The position numbers and the translations under genes were made by a program. 64,000 nt of DNA, taken from positions 1 to 64,000 of the forward strand of contig JAFWQM010000217.1 of NCBI GenBank assembly GCA_017509065.1, written 5' to 3'. This stretch comes from Clostridia bacterium (GTDB lineage: Bacteria; Bacillota_A; Clostridia; Christensenellales; Aristaeellaceae). The notes below the pieces were generated by a model. It saw only the letters and a list, made by a program, of their open reading frames with translations, made no database searches and was not told the DNA's origin. This document shows positions 1 through 8,632 of the stretch, one piece after another. Each line of letters opens with the position of its first letter. Position 1 is the stretch's first letter.

Positions 1-385
1 CGGGTTTCGGGCGGCAATCCAAGGATTGCTCGCCCTCAGCCTCGCGTTGCTCGGCGCTATTCATGCGGAGATTGCTCGTTTCGGCTGATCTCACCGCCGA
101 TGATATTCCCGCCACAGGCGGTCATCGGCGGTTCGTCCCCGCACAGTTTTTCCTCTCGCTTCGCTCCCGGGCGGAAAAACCGTAAGGTAGTAAAATTTCA
201 TCTGGTCGTCAGCGCTCCTGTCTGAAATTTTCGTCCTTGCGCAGCACATGTCGGCGCTGCGGATTAGAGTCAAGGGGAGGCCCCCTTGACAATCCCCCGT
301 TGACGGCGTTTCCCCAGTGGTTCTGATAATCATGGTTGAGTAATCACATTTTCCATTGTAATTACGATAGAACCATATTGAATTA
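1..385. other. Non-coding hairpin-rich stretch at window edge
   Basis: No convincing gene lies here. I see four perfect inverted repeats: around 9-34 (a 7-bp stem with a further GGGCG/CGCCC pair outside it), 94-131 (10-bp stem CCGCCGATGA with a smaller CCGCC/GGCGG hairpin nested in its loop), 146-180 (8-bp GTTTTTCC/GGAAAAAC) and 269-290 (9-bp GTCAAGGGG/CCCCTTGAC). Open frames across it have no ribosome binding site. The density of separate hairpins suggests a dispersed intergenic repeat or a structured RNA, but only one copy is visible and its left end is outside the window. Confidence 0.45.
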
Positions 386-430
386 TAAAAAGCGCAGGGA
401 AAGGCGATGGTTGCGCCTTTCCCTGTTTTT
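386..430 (-). terminator. Rho-independent terminator, probably bidirectional
   Basis: A perfect 12-bp stem (395-406 with 414-425, loop 407-413) is flanked by a T-run on both strands: CGCTTTTT on the minus strand and TTTTTT on the plus strand. It lies directly after the stop codon of the Cys-rich gene on the minus strand. Confidence 0.85.
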
Positions 431-1234
431 TCAGCGATTGCAGCAGGATCGGCAGGAGTTCGCGCAATTGCTGCAGGTGCTGCTGTTGGTAAAGCTGTTG
501 GGAATACCCTGATTGCCAAAGTTTTCGTTGTCGCAAAGCGTCGCGGGCGGGAACAGCGGCAGGCTGAAAAACTCGTCGCAGACGGAATCCGCGAATTCCT
601 CGCAGGGCGGAATGGTGCAGAAGCCGTAGCTGGGCACCAGAATCTCCACCTTGGCCAGCACCTTTAGCACCACGGTCACGCAGACGGTGAGCCGGAACAC
701 GTTGTTTCCACGATAGGTGCCAGCAACACAGACGGCGCTGGCCATACCTTCAAGGTTAAAGGGAACGATGGAATCGTCGGGTACTGCCAGCAGCACATCC
801 CGGTTTACCGTCACTGTGCCCTTTCCGATATATTCCACGCAGCGGCTGTCAGTAAACAGGATGTCAATGGGGATCTGCAGGCTGCCGCGCACGCGGGCGA
901 AGCAGGGACGGTCGCACAGGCGCTCCACGCTCAGGTTGCCGATGTCCACGTCCATGCTGCTGGAGCGGCAGGACTCAAATGTGATAGGCGGCACAGGAGT
1001 CGAGGTGGGCGGCGCTTCCTCGGTTTCGGCGTTGCAGCCGCAGCCGGTGGTCACCACCTGGGCGAAGCTGGTAATGGTCACATCCACGTTGGTCAGCTGC
1101 TGCTGCTGCAAACAGCTGTCGTACACGCGCTGCACCTGAATGCATACCTTTTCATCCAGACCATCCAGGGCGTTTCCGGAGATCGTTCCCGGACAGCAGC
1201 CGGGGTTCGCGTTCTTGTAGGAATAGAAAGACAT
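431..1234 (-). CDS. Cysteine-rich coat-like protein
   Basis: A 267-residue protein of unknown function with about 21 cysteines, including CC pairs near the N-terminus and at the C-terminal end (a CxxC..C..CC tail). No signal peptide or membrane segment is visible. A Pro/Thr spacer near residue 80 separates an N-terminal segment from a beta-rich central region. High Cys content and a soluble, exposed composition are typical of disulfide-linked spore coat or exosporium proteins, which is my inference. The start is supported by AGGAGG at 1245-1250. The gene has its own terminator and lies beyond the terminator of the upstream transporter operon, so it is probably monocistronic. A SigK-like promoter motif precedes it. 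Confidence 0.6.
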   Translation of the reverse strand: MSFYSYKNANPGCCPGTISGNALDGLDEKVCIQVQRVYDSCLQQQQLTNVDVTITSFAQVVTTGCGCNAETEEAPPTSTPVPPITFESCRSSSMDVDIGNLSVERLCDRPCFARVRGSLQIPIDILFTDSRCVEYIGKGTVTVNRDVLLAVPDDSIVPFNLEGMASAVCVAGTYRGNNVFRLTVCVTVVLKVLAKVEILVPSYGFCTIPPCEEFADSVCDEFFSLPLFPPATLCDNENFGNQGIPNSFTNSSTCSNCANSCRSCCNR

Positions 1235-1287
1235 AAGCGTTGCGCCTCCTTGCGATATAGTGGGGGCTGGATTGCAGCCTTCATCCT

Positions 1288-1315
1288 CATCCTATGCCGC
1301 ACGGAAGAAACGGTG
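1288..1315 (-). promoter_or_regulatory. Possible SigK-type promoter of the Cys-rich gene
   Basis: On the minus strand GTCACC (ending at 1312) is followed after 15 bases by CATAGGATG (1288-1296). This fits the mother-cell sigma-K pattern (AC in the -35, CATANNNT in the -10). The same GTCACC plus CATANNNTG pair occurs before the collagen-like gene at 17933-17961. Motif match only. Confidence 0.35.
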
Positions 1316-1326
1316 ACAGCGCGTGG

Positions 1327-1364
1327 AATAAAAGAGGAGTGCACGTCACAGACGCGCACTCCTC
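1327..1364 (-). terminator. Terminator of the sugar ABC transporter operon
   Basis: On the minus strand a GAGGAGTGC/GCACTCCTC stem (1334-1342 with 1356-1364), extendable by GTC/GAC with one mismatch, is followed by TTTTATT. It lies about 45 bases after the binding-protein stop codon. Confidence 0.8.
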
Positions 1365-1410
1365 GGTTTATGTTGGTTTTATCAGGAAAAATCAATCGAT
1401 CAGCGGTGTA

Positions 1411-3003
1411 TTACAGGTTGCCGGGGAACACGCCGCGATAGTTGCCATCCTGATAGGCCTGGCGGAATTCATCGATCATTTCCTGAGCGCCAGAGTTCAG
1501 GATATCCTGGATGCCGGCATCGTACACTGCGTCAAATTCTTCTGCAGAGCAGCTGACAACGGCGGCCAGGAATTCGCCCTGCTTGCTCTTCACGGTGGAG
1601 CCATAGTCGGTTTCAGCCTGAATGGCGACGGTGAAGCTGATCTGCGTCCAGGCGTCGGTCAGAGAATCGGCGTAGGAGGCAACTACATCGGCTTCATAGC
1701 CCTTGAAGGGCAGCGCCAGCGCGGCAGCGTTCTTGGCGTCATCGCCGTAGCACAGGCCGTTGGAGATAAAGCAAATGTCGCCGGCGTGCATCTTGTTCTC
1801 GTTGGGCACAGCGTCAGCGCTCTTCACGCCGTAGGGGATGCCCAGCTCGGGATCGATGCCTTCATAGTTGATGCCTTCGATACCGTTCTGCATAGCGAAC
1901 ATGTTCTCGGGAATGGCCATCCAGTCAAGATACTTGATCGCGGCAATGGCGGTTTCTTCGTTGGTGGTCAGGGGGATGATGATGCTCAGACCGTTGGCGG
2001 CATACTTGTCATGCAGGGTCTTTCCGCCCAGGGATTCGTTCTTGAAGGGGTTCACGGTGACCCAATGTCCTTCGGGAACGTTCTTTTCCAGTTCGATCTG
2101 GTAGTTCTTGTCGGTGCGCCAGGGCTGGTCGGGCTGCTGGGAGAAGAAGCCGTTGTAGCCCATGATCAGGGCGGTGTCGTTGGCCTTGTCGTTGTCGGAC
2201 AGAGCGAAGGTGTCGGGCAGCAGGCCTTCATGATACAGGGTGTTCAGCCAGCGGAAGCCTTCCTTGGCGCCGGGCAGCATTTCGGGGTTGCGGGCATAGG
2301 CGAACCAGTCTTCTTCAGTGACCTGGGAGAAATCCACCCAAGCGTCGGTGAAGCGGCGCACGTTGTACAGGGGATCGGGGGCATAGATGCCAAAGGAGAA
2401 GGGCATGGTGTTTTCACCGGCCAGCTGAGCTTCCTTGGCGGCGCGCAGGTAGTTGGTGAATTCTTCAATGTTAGTGGGCTTTTCCATGTTCAGGGCCTTG
2501 AGCCAGTCCTCACGGATGAAGTTGCCCACGTTGGCAACGCTGATGCGGCGGGCGGGGATGTACCACTGTTCCTTCACGCCGTCGCCGTCATGGTCGCTCT
2601 GGCCATAGCCAAGCAGTTCGTCGCCAAGGAAGGCTTTCAGGTTGGCGCCGTATTCGTTGAGCAGGTCATCCAGCTGCCAGATGCCTTCGTCGTCGATGCA
2701 CTGCTGCACCAGGCCGCCGTTATAGGTGATGCAGATGTCGGGGGCAGTGCCGCCGGCCAGCGCGTTGGTCAGCAGGTCGCCTTCAGTCCAGCGGGCGAAG
2801 GAGACGAACTCCAGCTTGATGTGATTGGGATCACCGAAGTTTTCCTGAGCGTAATGCAGCTGCCAGCAGTCCGTTACGTCCAGACCGGTGATTTCACGGT
2901 CGTAGGTTTCCACACGCAGTGTGATCCAGTCATCCGCCAGGGCGGAGCCGGTCAGACCCAGCAGCAGAGCCAGGGTCAGCAGGATAGCCAGTGCCTTTTT
3001 CAT
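1411..3003 (-). CDS. Extracellular solute-binding protein of a sugar ABC transporter
   Basis: A 530-residue periplasm-type binding protein that should capture an oligosaccharide or sugar outside the cell and deliver it to the two permeases encoded just upstream. Residues 1-23 form a Sec signal peptide ending ALA followed by DDW. There is no lipobox cysteine, which is unusual for a Gram-positive binding protein, most of which are lipoproteins. The size matches the large LipO-like family partnered with LplB/LplC permeases. I chose the ATG at 3003 because an AAAGGAGTG ribosome binding site precedes it; an upstream in-frame start would add 12 charged residues before the signal peptide. It is the last gene of the operon and follows repeat element A. 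Confidence 0.88.
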   Translation of the reverse strand: MKKALAILLTLALLLGLTGSALADDWITLRVETYDREITGLDVTDCWQLHYAQENFGDPNHIKLEFVSFARWTEGDLLTNALAGGTAPDICITYNGGLVQQCIDDEGIWQLDDLLNEYGANLKAFLGDELLGYGQSDHDGDGVKEQWYIPARRISVANVGNFIREDWLKALNMEKPTNIEEFTNYLRAAKEAQLAGENTMPFSFGIYAPDPLYNVRRFTDAWVDFSQVTEEDWFAYARNPEMLPGAKEGFRWLNTLYHEGLLPDTFALSDNDKANDTALIMGYNGFFSQQPDQPWRTDKNYQIELEKNVPEGHWVTVNPFKNESLGGKTLHDKYAANGLSIIIPLTTNEETAIAAIKYLDWMAIPENMFAMQNGIEGINYEGIDPELGIPYGVKSADAVPNENKMHAGDICFISNGLCYGDDAKNAAALALPFKGYEADVVASYADSLTDAWTQISFTVAIQAETDYGSTVKSKQGEFLAAVVSCSAEEFDAVYDAGIQDILNSGAQEMIDEFRQAYQDGNYRGVFPGNL

Positions 3004-3059
3004 GGTTGTGTCACTCCTTTTTTTTATTTTCACCGCCATCTGGCGGCAAAGGAACTTTA

Positions 3060-3143
3060 TTCAATTAGGAGTAAAGAGTTTTAATTTACCAGCGAAAAGA
3101 CGATATAAAACTCCTAACTCCTAATTCTTAACTCCTAACTGAA
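3060..3143 (-). repeat. Heptad fold-back element A
   Basis: An 84-bp inverted repeat starting at the base after the permease stop codon. Read in the mRNA direction the first arm (3143-3105) has four 7-base units (TTAGGAG, TTAAGAA, TTAGGAG, TTAGGAG) and then TTTTAT. The second arm (3085-3060) is complementary but has only two units, so the arms differ by two heptamers. The 19-base spacer contains GACGAT next to ATAAAACTCCT, a combination also seen in element B. No T-run follows, so it is not a standard terminator. One of five such elements in the window. Confidence 0.8.
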
Positions 3144-4055
3144 TTACCCCTTCACCGCGCCGATCGTGACGCCGGCCACGAAGTAGCGCTGCACGAAAGG
3201 ATAAACCACCAGGATCGGCAGGGTGGCGAAGATGATGGACGCGGGTTCGATGGATTCGGAAATATCTGTCGCCACGGTGGAACTGCCGCCTTCCATGGCT
3301 GCGATATCCACAGCCTGGGAGCCCTTGATCAGGTGATACAGCTTTAACTGCAGCGGCTGGTAGGCTTTGGTCGAAATGTAGTACAGGGCATCCTGGAAGC
3401 TGTTCCACTTGCCCACGGCGTAGAACAGGGTCAGGGTAGCCAGGGAAGCCATCGAGAGGGGCAGATACATCTGCAGAAGAATCTGGAAATCATTGGCTCC
3501 GTCGATGGTGGCCGCTTCCTCCAGCTCGGAGGGCAGAGCGGTGAAGAAGCTCTTGAGGATAATCATGTTATAGGTGCTTAACATGCCGGGCAGAATCAGC
3601 GACCAGGGGGAGTCCAGCAGGCCCAGCTCCTTGATGTTCAGGTAAATAGGAATCGTGCCGCCGGAAAAATACATGGTGAACAGTGCCATGAAGTTGAAAA
3701 ATTTGCGGCCGCGCATACGTTTCTTGGTCAGCGGATACGCCATCAGAATGGTCATGACCATGGAAAACGCAGTGTATGTGACCGTGATGAATACGGTGAA
3801 CCACAGGCTGCGCATCATGGCCGGATCGGAGAAAATCGCCTTGTAGGCGCGGGTATCCAGATCCACCGGCAGGAAAGAGACTCGCCCGCTGAGAATAGCG
3901 GATTTGCTGCTCAACGAGGTCGCTGCCACGTTTACGAACGGCAGCAGACAGGTAAGGCTGATCAGAATGATGATCAGCGCCAGAATGGTCTGCGGGCCTG
4001 TCCATACGCGCTGCTTCTTGATATGAATGGCCGGGGAGTTTGCTTCTTTCTTCAT
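3144..4055 (-). CDS. Sugar ABC transporter permease, LplC type
   Basis: A 303-residue inner-membrane permease with six predicted transmembrane segments, the first near residues 23-45. The cytoplasmic EAA loop that docks the ATPase is clear near residue 190 (EEAATIDGAND, then PLSMA). The C-terminal extension ending VAGVTIGAVKG is typical of the LplC/YtcP branch that works with LplB-type partners and large binding proteins. It lies 15 bases after the other permease gene (GGAGG site before the ATG), and the binding protein follows. No ATPase gene is nearby, so a shared MsmX-like ATPase encoded elsewhere probably energises the system. The substrate cannot be told from sequence. Confidence 0.92.
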   Translation of the reverse strand: MKKEANSPAIHIKKQRVWTGPQTILALIIILISLTCLLPFVNVAATSLSSKSAILSGRVSFLPVDLDTRAYKAIFSDPAMMRSLWFTVFITVTYTAFSMVMTILMAYPLTKKRMRGRKFFNFMALFTMYFSGGTIPIYLNIKELGLLDSPWSLILPGMLSTYNMIILKSFFTALPSELEEAATIDGANDFQILLQMYLPLSMASLATLTLFYAVGKWNSFQDALYYISTKAYQPLQLKLYHLIKGSQAVDIAAMEGGSSTVATDISESIEPASIIFATLPILVVYPFVQRYFVAGVTIGAVKG

Positions 4056-4070
4056 TTCCTCCGCACCCCC

Positions 4071-4997
4071 TTACCAGATGCCTTCTTCGCCAAGCTTCTT
4101 GGAAACGAAGTTGGCGCCGGAAATCAGCACCAGCCCCACCAGGGACTGGAACAGACCCACGGCTGTGGCGCGTTCAAACTTATGGTTTTCGATACCGGTG
4201 CGGTAAACGAACGTGGAAAGCACGTCGCAGTACTTGCGCACCTGGGCGTTGCCCAGGATCTGGGGCCGGTCGAAGCTGATGTTCATCATCTGGCCTACGC
4301 TCAGGATCAGCAGCACCACGATGGTGGAGCGGATGCCGGGCAGCGTCACGTGCCAAATCTGCTGCATTTTGTTGGCACCGTCGATTCTTGCGGCTTCAAA
4401 CAGTTCCATATTGATGCCGGTGATGGCGGAGAGGTAGAGGATGGTGCCCCAGCCCATGCCCTGCCACACGCCCACCAGGGTGTAGGTGAACTGCCAGTGT
4501 GGACCGTCCGTCAGGAAGGGGATGTTCTTGTCGATCCAGCCCCACTTGAGCAGGGTAGCGTTGATCAGGCCGCTGGTGGGAGAGAAAATCTGCAGCACCA
4601 TACCGCCGATGATGATCCAGGAAAGGAAATGGGGAAGGTACAGCAGCGTCTGAGATACTTTCTTGATGCCAATGCTCCTCATTTCGTTGAGCATGATGGC
4701 CAGGACAATCGGCACAGGGAAGCCCGCGACAAGACCAAGCAGATTCAGCCACAGGGTATTGATGAGGGCGTTGGAAAAGTCCGACATCTTCATGACGAAC
4801 CGGAAGTTATCCAGACCAACCCAAGGACTGCCCCACATGCCTTTAAACAGGTTGTATTTTTCAAAGGCTACGATGATGCCGATCATCGGTTTATAGCAGA
4901 AGATCAGATAAAAAGACACCGGCAGGATCAGCATCACATATAACCGCCAATCCCTGGCGAACCAATGCTTATTCCTTTTTGCTTTATTGGCCTGCAC
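4071..4997 (-). CDS. Sugar ABC transporter permease, LplB type
   Basis: A 308-residue membrane permease, first gene of the transporter operon. It has six transmembrane segments and the EAA signature (EAARIDGAN, then LPGIRST) near residue 206. The N-terminus before the first membrane helix is basic. Start is GTG at 4995-4997, preceded by GGAGGAGG. The pair of LplB- and LplC-like permeases with a large binding protein is the usual set for complex carbohydrate uptake in Clostridia. It is transcribed from the promoter at 5045-5074. Confidence 0.92.
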   Translation of the reverse strand: MQANKAKRNKHWFARDWRLYVMLILPVSFYLIFCYKPMIGIIVAFEKYNLFKGMWGSPWVGLDNFRFVMKMSDFSNALINTLWLNLLGLVAGFPVPIVLAIMLNEMRSIGIKKVSQTLLYLPHFLSWIIIGGMVLQIFSPTSGLINATLLKWGWIDKNIPFLTDGPHWQFTYTLVGVWQGMGWGTILYLSAITGINMELFEAARIDGANKMQQIWHVTLPGIRSTIVVLLILSVGQMMNISFDRPQILGNAQVRKYCDVLSTFVYRTGIENHKFERATAVGLFQSLVGLVLISGANFVSKKLGEEGIW

Positions 4998-5044
4998 AGA
5001 AAGCCTCCTCCTTCTTTTTCTATTTCCAGCACATTGACTTTTGA

Positions 5045-5074
5045 ATTATACCATAGCCAAATAGAAAATTACAA
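5045..5074 (-). promoter_or_regulatory. Sigma-A promoter of the sugar ABC operon
   Basis: Minus-strand TTGTAA, 18-base spacer, TATAAT (5045-5050), about 48 bases before the GTG start of the first permease gene. The perfect -10 and an AT-rich setting support it. No obvious operator palindrome was seen. Confidence 0.7.
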
Positions 5075-5699
5075 TAGATTTATTGAAAAATTGTGTCTCT
5101 TTTTTTGCTTTTTTCACAGGAATTCTCTAAAGTTATAATACGAAGCAGGGGGCTTCTTCAGCCCCCTAAACCCCTGAACCAAGGACCTTCGGCCCCTGGA
5201 CCCCAATAGCGGAAACAACATGTCAGAAATGACAGGCTTTTTTCGCTGATACTTGAGAGAGACAAACAAACTCACGATGTCATGCTTCTGACCCGGCGGC
5301 AAAGCCGCCATCCCGGACGCTTTGCGTCCGGGGAAAGCTTGGGAAGAATCCCCAGGGAAAAGCGAGCTTTCCCTCAGGGATTTTCCCGGCTTTCCTGGGC
5401 CAGAAGCCACTAACTTTCGTACCCCCCCATATCGACTGGCGAAAGTTGTTTTCTTTACCCGACCAAGTATCATCGCCTATTGGGATGCAAGGGATGAATC
5501 CCTTGCCGCGGAGGCCCCAGCGGTCCTTTGTCATACTATATACTAAATACCAATGAAGCAGACAATAAAACTGATTCCCGTTAGCATGTCGCTCAGCACC
5601 GTTTAGAAGCAGTACGGTTTTCCTGTATATTTTTGACGTGCGAAAAAAGGATATTCACCGTTTGCGTTGTATATTAGCAACAACAGGGAGGCGATGGGC
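5075..5699. other. Intergenic hairpin mosaic, no gene
   Basis: Between the divergent ABC operon and dgt I see no credible coding sequence but many inverted repeats: GGGGGCT/AGCCCCC near 5148-5166, GGCGGC/GCCGCC at 5294-5308, CCGGACGC/GCGTCCGG at 5313-5331, an imperfect GGGAAA..TTTCCC near 5355-5373, and CAAGGGA/TCCCTTG near 5488-5505. CTTCTG at 5285 and CAGAAG at 5401 could close a roughly 120-base structure around the middle hairpins. A plus-strand TATAAT sits at 5134-5139 without a good -35. It may be one or more dispersed repeats or an unrecognised structured RNA. Confidence 0.5.
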
Positions 5700-6701
5700 A
5701 TGACCATCCGGGAAGAGTTGGAGCAGCGGGAACGGACGTATTTATCTCCCTTTGCCGTATGCAGCGCGGACACGAAAGGGCGCGCGCGGCCGATGGAAGA
5801 CTGTCCGCTGCGCACGGCGTTTCAGCGCGACCGCGACCGCATCCTGCACTGTAAGAGCTTCCGGCGCATGAAATTCAAAACCCAGGTCTTTATCGCGCCG
5901 GAGGGCGACCATTACCGCACCCGCTTGACGCATACGCTCGAAGTCTCTCAGGTGGCGCGTACCCTGGCTCGCTGCCTGCATCTGAACGAAGATCTGACGG
6001 AGGCCATCGCCTTGGGGCACGATCTGGGCCATACGCCATTTGGCCACAGCGGTGAACGATCCCTTGACCGCCTCACCCAGCACGGCTTCCGTCACAACGA
6101 ACAGAGCCTGCGGGTGGTGGAAACGCTCGAAGGCGGGGAAGGGCTGAACCTCACCTGGGAAGTGCGGGACGGGATTCTTAAACACTCCGGCGATATGAAA
6201 CCTGAAACCCTGGAAGGGGAATGCGTGGCCCGCGCCGACCGCATCGCCTACATCAACCACGATATCGACGACGCCATCCGTGCCGGGGTGCTCAAAGAAT
6301 TTGAACTGCCGCACGATCTGATGCGCGTGCTGGGCGAGACCCACGGCCAGCGCATCAACACCATGATTTCAGACATCGTGCGCGAGAGCCAGGGGAAGCC
6401 GCACCTTCGAATGAGCGATGAGATTCAGAACGCCAGCGATGAAATGCGCGCCTTTATGTTCCAACGCGTATATATGGATGAATGGCGAAAGGAAGAAGAG
6501 CGACGGTGCGACCACGTGATCGAGGCACTGTTTGAATATTATATGGAACATCCGGGGAAAATGCCTCTGGAGTATGTCCAGATCTCTTATCGGGACGGAA
6601 TCGAACGGGCGGTGACCGATTTCCTCGCCTGCATGACGGACCGCTATGCCCTGCGCACTTACCAGCAACTGTTTGTCCCCGTTTCCTTCCCGGTCATTTG
6701 A
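5700..6701 (+). CDS. dgt: Deoxyguanosinetriphosphate triphosphohydrolase-like HD protein
   Basis: A 333-residue HD-domain phosphohydrolase of the dGTPase family, expected to hydrolyse dNTPs to deoxynucleosides plus triphosphate. Metal ligands are visible: H78 (THTLEV), H107-D108 (GHDLGH) and D180 (ARADRIAYINHD). The length matches the short bacterial type-3 dGTPase-like proteins. I chose ATG 5700 because GGGAGG at 5686-5691 lies 8 bases upstream; earlier ATGs are too close to it. It precedes dnaG and sigA, the conserved Clostridial order, which suggests a role in nucleotide pool control around replication. Confidence 0.92.
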   Translation: MTIREELEQRERTYLSPFAVCSADTKGRARPMEDCPLRTAFQRDRDRILHCKSFRRMKFKTQVFIAPEGDHYRTRLTHTLEVSQVARTLARCLHLNEDLTEAIALGHDLGHTPFGHSGERSLDRLTQHGFRHNEQSLRVVETLEGGEGLNLTWEVRDGILKHSGDMKPETLEGECVARADRIAYINHDIDDAIRAGVLKEFELPHDLMRVLGETHGQRINTMISDIVRESQGKPHLRMSDEIQNASDEMRAFMFQRVYMDEWRKEEERRCDHVIEALFEYYMEHPGKMPLEYVQISYRDGIERAVTDFLACMTDRYALRTYQQLFVPVSFPVI

Positions 6702-6841
6702 TTGACAGCTTTCGCGGACTTATGGCGAAAAACATGCGAAAATTATCACAATTTGCAGGAAAAACAGCAATCACCGCGAATCTATACAAAGAACGCGCGG
6801 GGCGATGAGCTGGCAGGCGCGGCGCGAAAGGAGGCTGCGGG

Positions 6842-8614
6842 ATGGCAATACGGCTCCCATCGGCATGGAAGGAAGAATTGCTCGCCCGCACGGATATCGT
6901 TTCTGTTGTTTCCGGGTATGTGACGCTGAAAAAGGATGGCCGCCGTTACTGGGGCCTGTGCCCTTTCCACAATGAAAAGACCCCTTCGTTTTCTGTCAAC
7001 CCCGATTTGAACATGTATTACTGTTTCGGGTGCAAGGCAACAGGGGACGCGATCCGATTTGTGATGGAAATGGAGCGGGCGCCTTTTATGGACGCCGTCA
7101 AGATTCTGGCGGACAGAGCGCATATGACCATGCCCGAACTGCAGGAAGATCCTGACTACGAGCGCCGAAGAAGCCAGCGGGAGCGGATTTATGCCGCCAA
7201 CCGGGACGCCGCGAGATACTACCACGACACCCTCTGGAAGCCCGAGGGAAAAGCCGTGCTGGATTACCTGCATGGCCGCGGGCTCACAGACGGCGTGATC
7301 CGCCGGTTCGGGCTGGGAGCGTCTACAAATCAGTGGGACGATCTGACGAAGTTTCTGACCGAAAATGGCTACACGCAGGAGGAGCTGAGTCTGGCGGGCC
7401 TTACGGTCGTTAAGGGTGAGAACGCTTTCGACATGTTCCGCGGCCGCGCGATGTTTCCAATCATCGACCAATACAACCATGTGCTGGGCTTTGGCGGACG
7501 CGCCCTGCAAAAGGACGCGAAGCCGAAGTATATGAACACAACCGATACGCCCGTCTTCAACAAGCGCAAAGGCGTGTACGCCATCAACCTGATCCGGAAA
7601 AGCCGCGATTTAAAGCGGGTCATTCTTGTAGAGGGATACATGGACGTGGTGGCGATCTCGCAGGCGGGCGTGACTGGCGCTGTCGCCACGCTTGGCACTG
7701 CGCTGACCAACGAGCAGGCGAGGCTGCTGGGGCGCTACGCGCCCGAGGTCTTCCTTTGCTACGACGGCGACGAAGCCGGCCAGCACGCCATTGAACGCGG
7801 GCTGGATATCCTGGAAGCGGAAGGCGTTCCCTGCCGGGTGATCTATCTGCCCGACGGGCTCGATCCCGATGAATTCATCCGACAGCGCGGGCTTGCCGCT
7901 TTTGAAGCGATTCAGCCCATGCGTCCCGCGGCGTACAGGATGGAGCGGCTGAAGCTGCAATTTGATCTGCAGACCCAGGAAGGAAAAACGGAATACGCCA
8001 AGAAATGCGCGGAGCTGCTCAGGCGCGTGAAGGATCCGGTTGATCTGGAAAACTACCTAAAGGAGCTGACGGTTCAGACGGGTTTTTCAAGGGACGTGCT
8101 GCTGGCCCAGATCGGGTCGCTTCCCCGGGGAAGCGGCGCTTCATCCGACGCGCTCCTTTCGTATCGGGACAAGCCCGTCCGGGAAAAAACGCCGCGCCTT
8201 CCCGAAAACTATATAACGGAACAAACCCTGCTTTCGCTGCTTGCCACGGGCAGGCTGCCGGAAGGCATGGTAAAAGAAACAGACTTTGAATCCGAAACCC
8301 TGCGGCTGATCGCGGGGCGGCTGATCGCGGGCGAAACGCCTGACAGCATCGTTGCCAGCGAAGATCTGACCGACGATGTGCGGCAGGCGGCGGGGGAGGC
8401 TTTTTCCCTGCCTACTGCCACAGAAACGGAAAACACGGCGTCAGTCGCGGACGATTGCCTGCGAAAGATGCGAATCAGGCATTTGATACAGGAAACGAAA
8501 CGGCTTACTGAATCGATGCTCACGTTGGAATCAGAAGAAAAGAAAACGCAAATGCTTATTGAAATACAGGGGCTTTCCAAGGAATTGGAAAAGTTGAAGC
8601 AGCAGGGACGCTGA
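6842..8614 (+). CDS. dnaG: DNA primase
   Basis: A 590-residue DnaG that makes RNA primers at the replication fork with DnaB helicase. The N-terminal zinc-binding domain has ligands C40, H43, C61 and C64. The TOPRIM catalytic core shows EGYMD near residue 263 and DGDEAG near 306. The C-terminal helicase-interaction region is present and of normal length. An AAGGAGG site precedes the ATG. It is followed after 18 bases by sigA, the classic macromolecular-synthesis arrangement. Confidence 0.97.
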   Translation: MAIRLPSAWKEELLARTDIVSVVSGYVTLKKDGRRYWGLCPFHNEKTPSFSVNPDLNMYYCFGCKATGDAIRFVMEMERAPFMDAVKILADRAHMTMPELQEDPDYERRRSQRERIYAANRDAARYYHDTLWKPEGKAVLDYLHGRGLTDGVIRRFGLGASTNQWDDLTKFLTENGYTQEELSLAGLTVVKGENAFDMFRGRAMFPIIDQYNHVLGFGGRALQKDAKPKYMNTTDTPVFNKRKGVYAINLIRKSRDLKRVILVEGYMDVVAISQAGVTGAVATLGTALTNEQARLLGRYAPEVFLCYDGDEAGQHAIERGLDILEAEGVPCRVIYLPDGLDPDEFIRQRGLAAFEAIQPMRPAAYRMERLKLQFDLQTQEGKTEYAKKCAELLRRVKDPVDLENYLKELTVQTGFSRDVLLAQIGSLPRGSGASSDALLSYRDKPVREKTPRLPENYITEQTLLSLLATGRLPEGMVKETDFESETLRLIAGRLIAGETPDSIVASEDLTDDVRQAAGEAFSLPTATETENTASVADDCLRKMRIRHLIQETKRLTESMLTLESEEKKTQMLIEIQGLSKELEKLKQQGR

Positions 8615-8632
8615 TGGGAGAGGAGTGGAGCC

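Noticed and set aside
91..519. 142-residue minus-strand open frame near the window start
   Set aside because: It overlaps the end of the Cys-rich gene and its terminator, and runs through several perfect hairpins; it has no ribosome binding site.
1294..3084. Long plus-strand open frame opposite the binding-protein gene
   Set aside because: Antisense shadow of a clear coding gene in GC-rich DNA; its translation has no family features. The same holds for other long opposite-strand frames such as 41799-43748 and 39127-40548.
3060..3143. CRISPR-like array
   Set aside because: Repeats are 7 bases long, adjacent and inverted between arms, with no unique spacers and no cas genes nearby.
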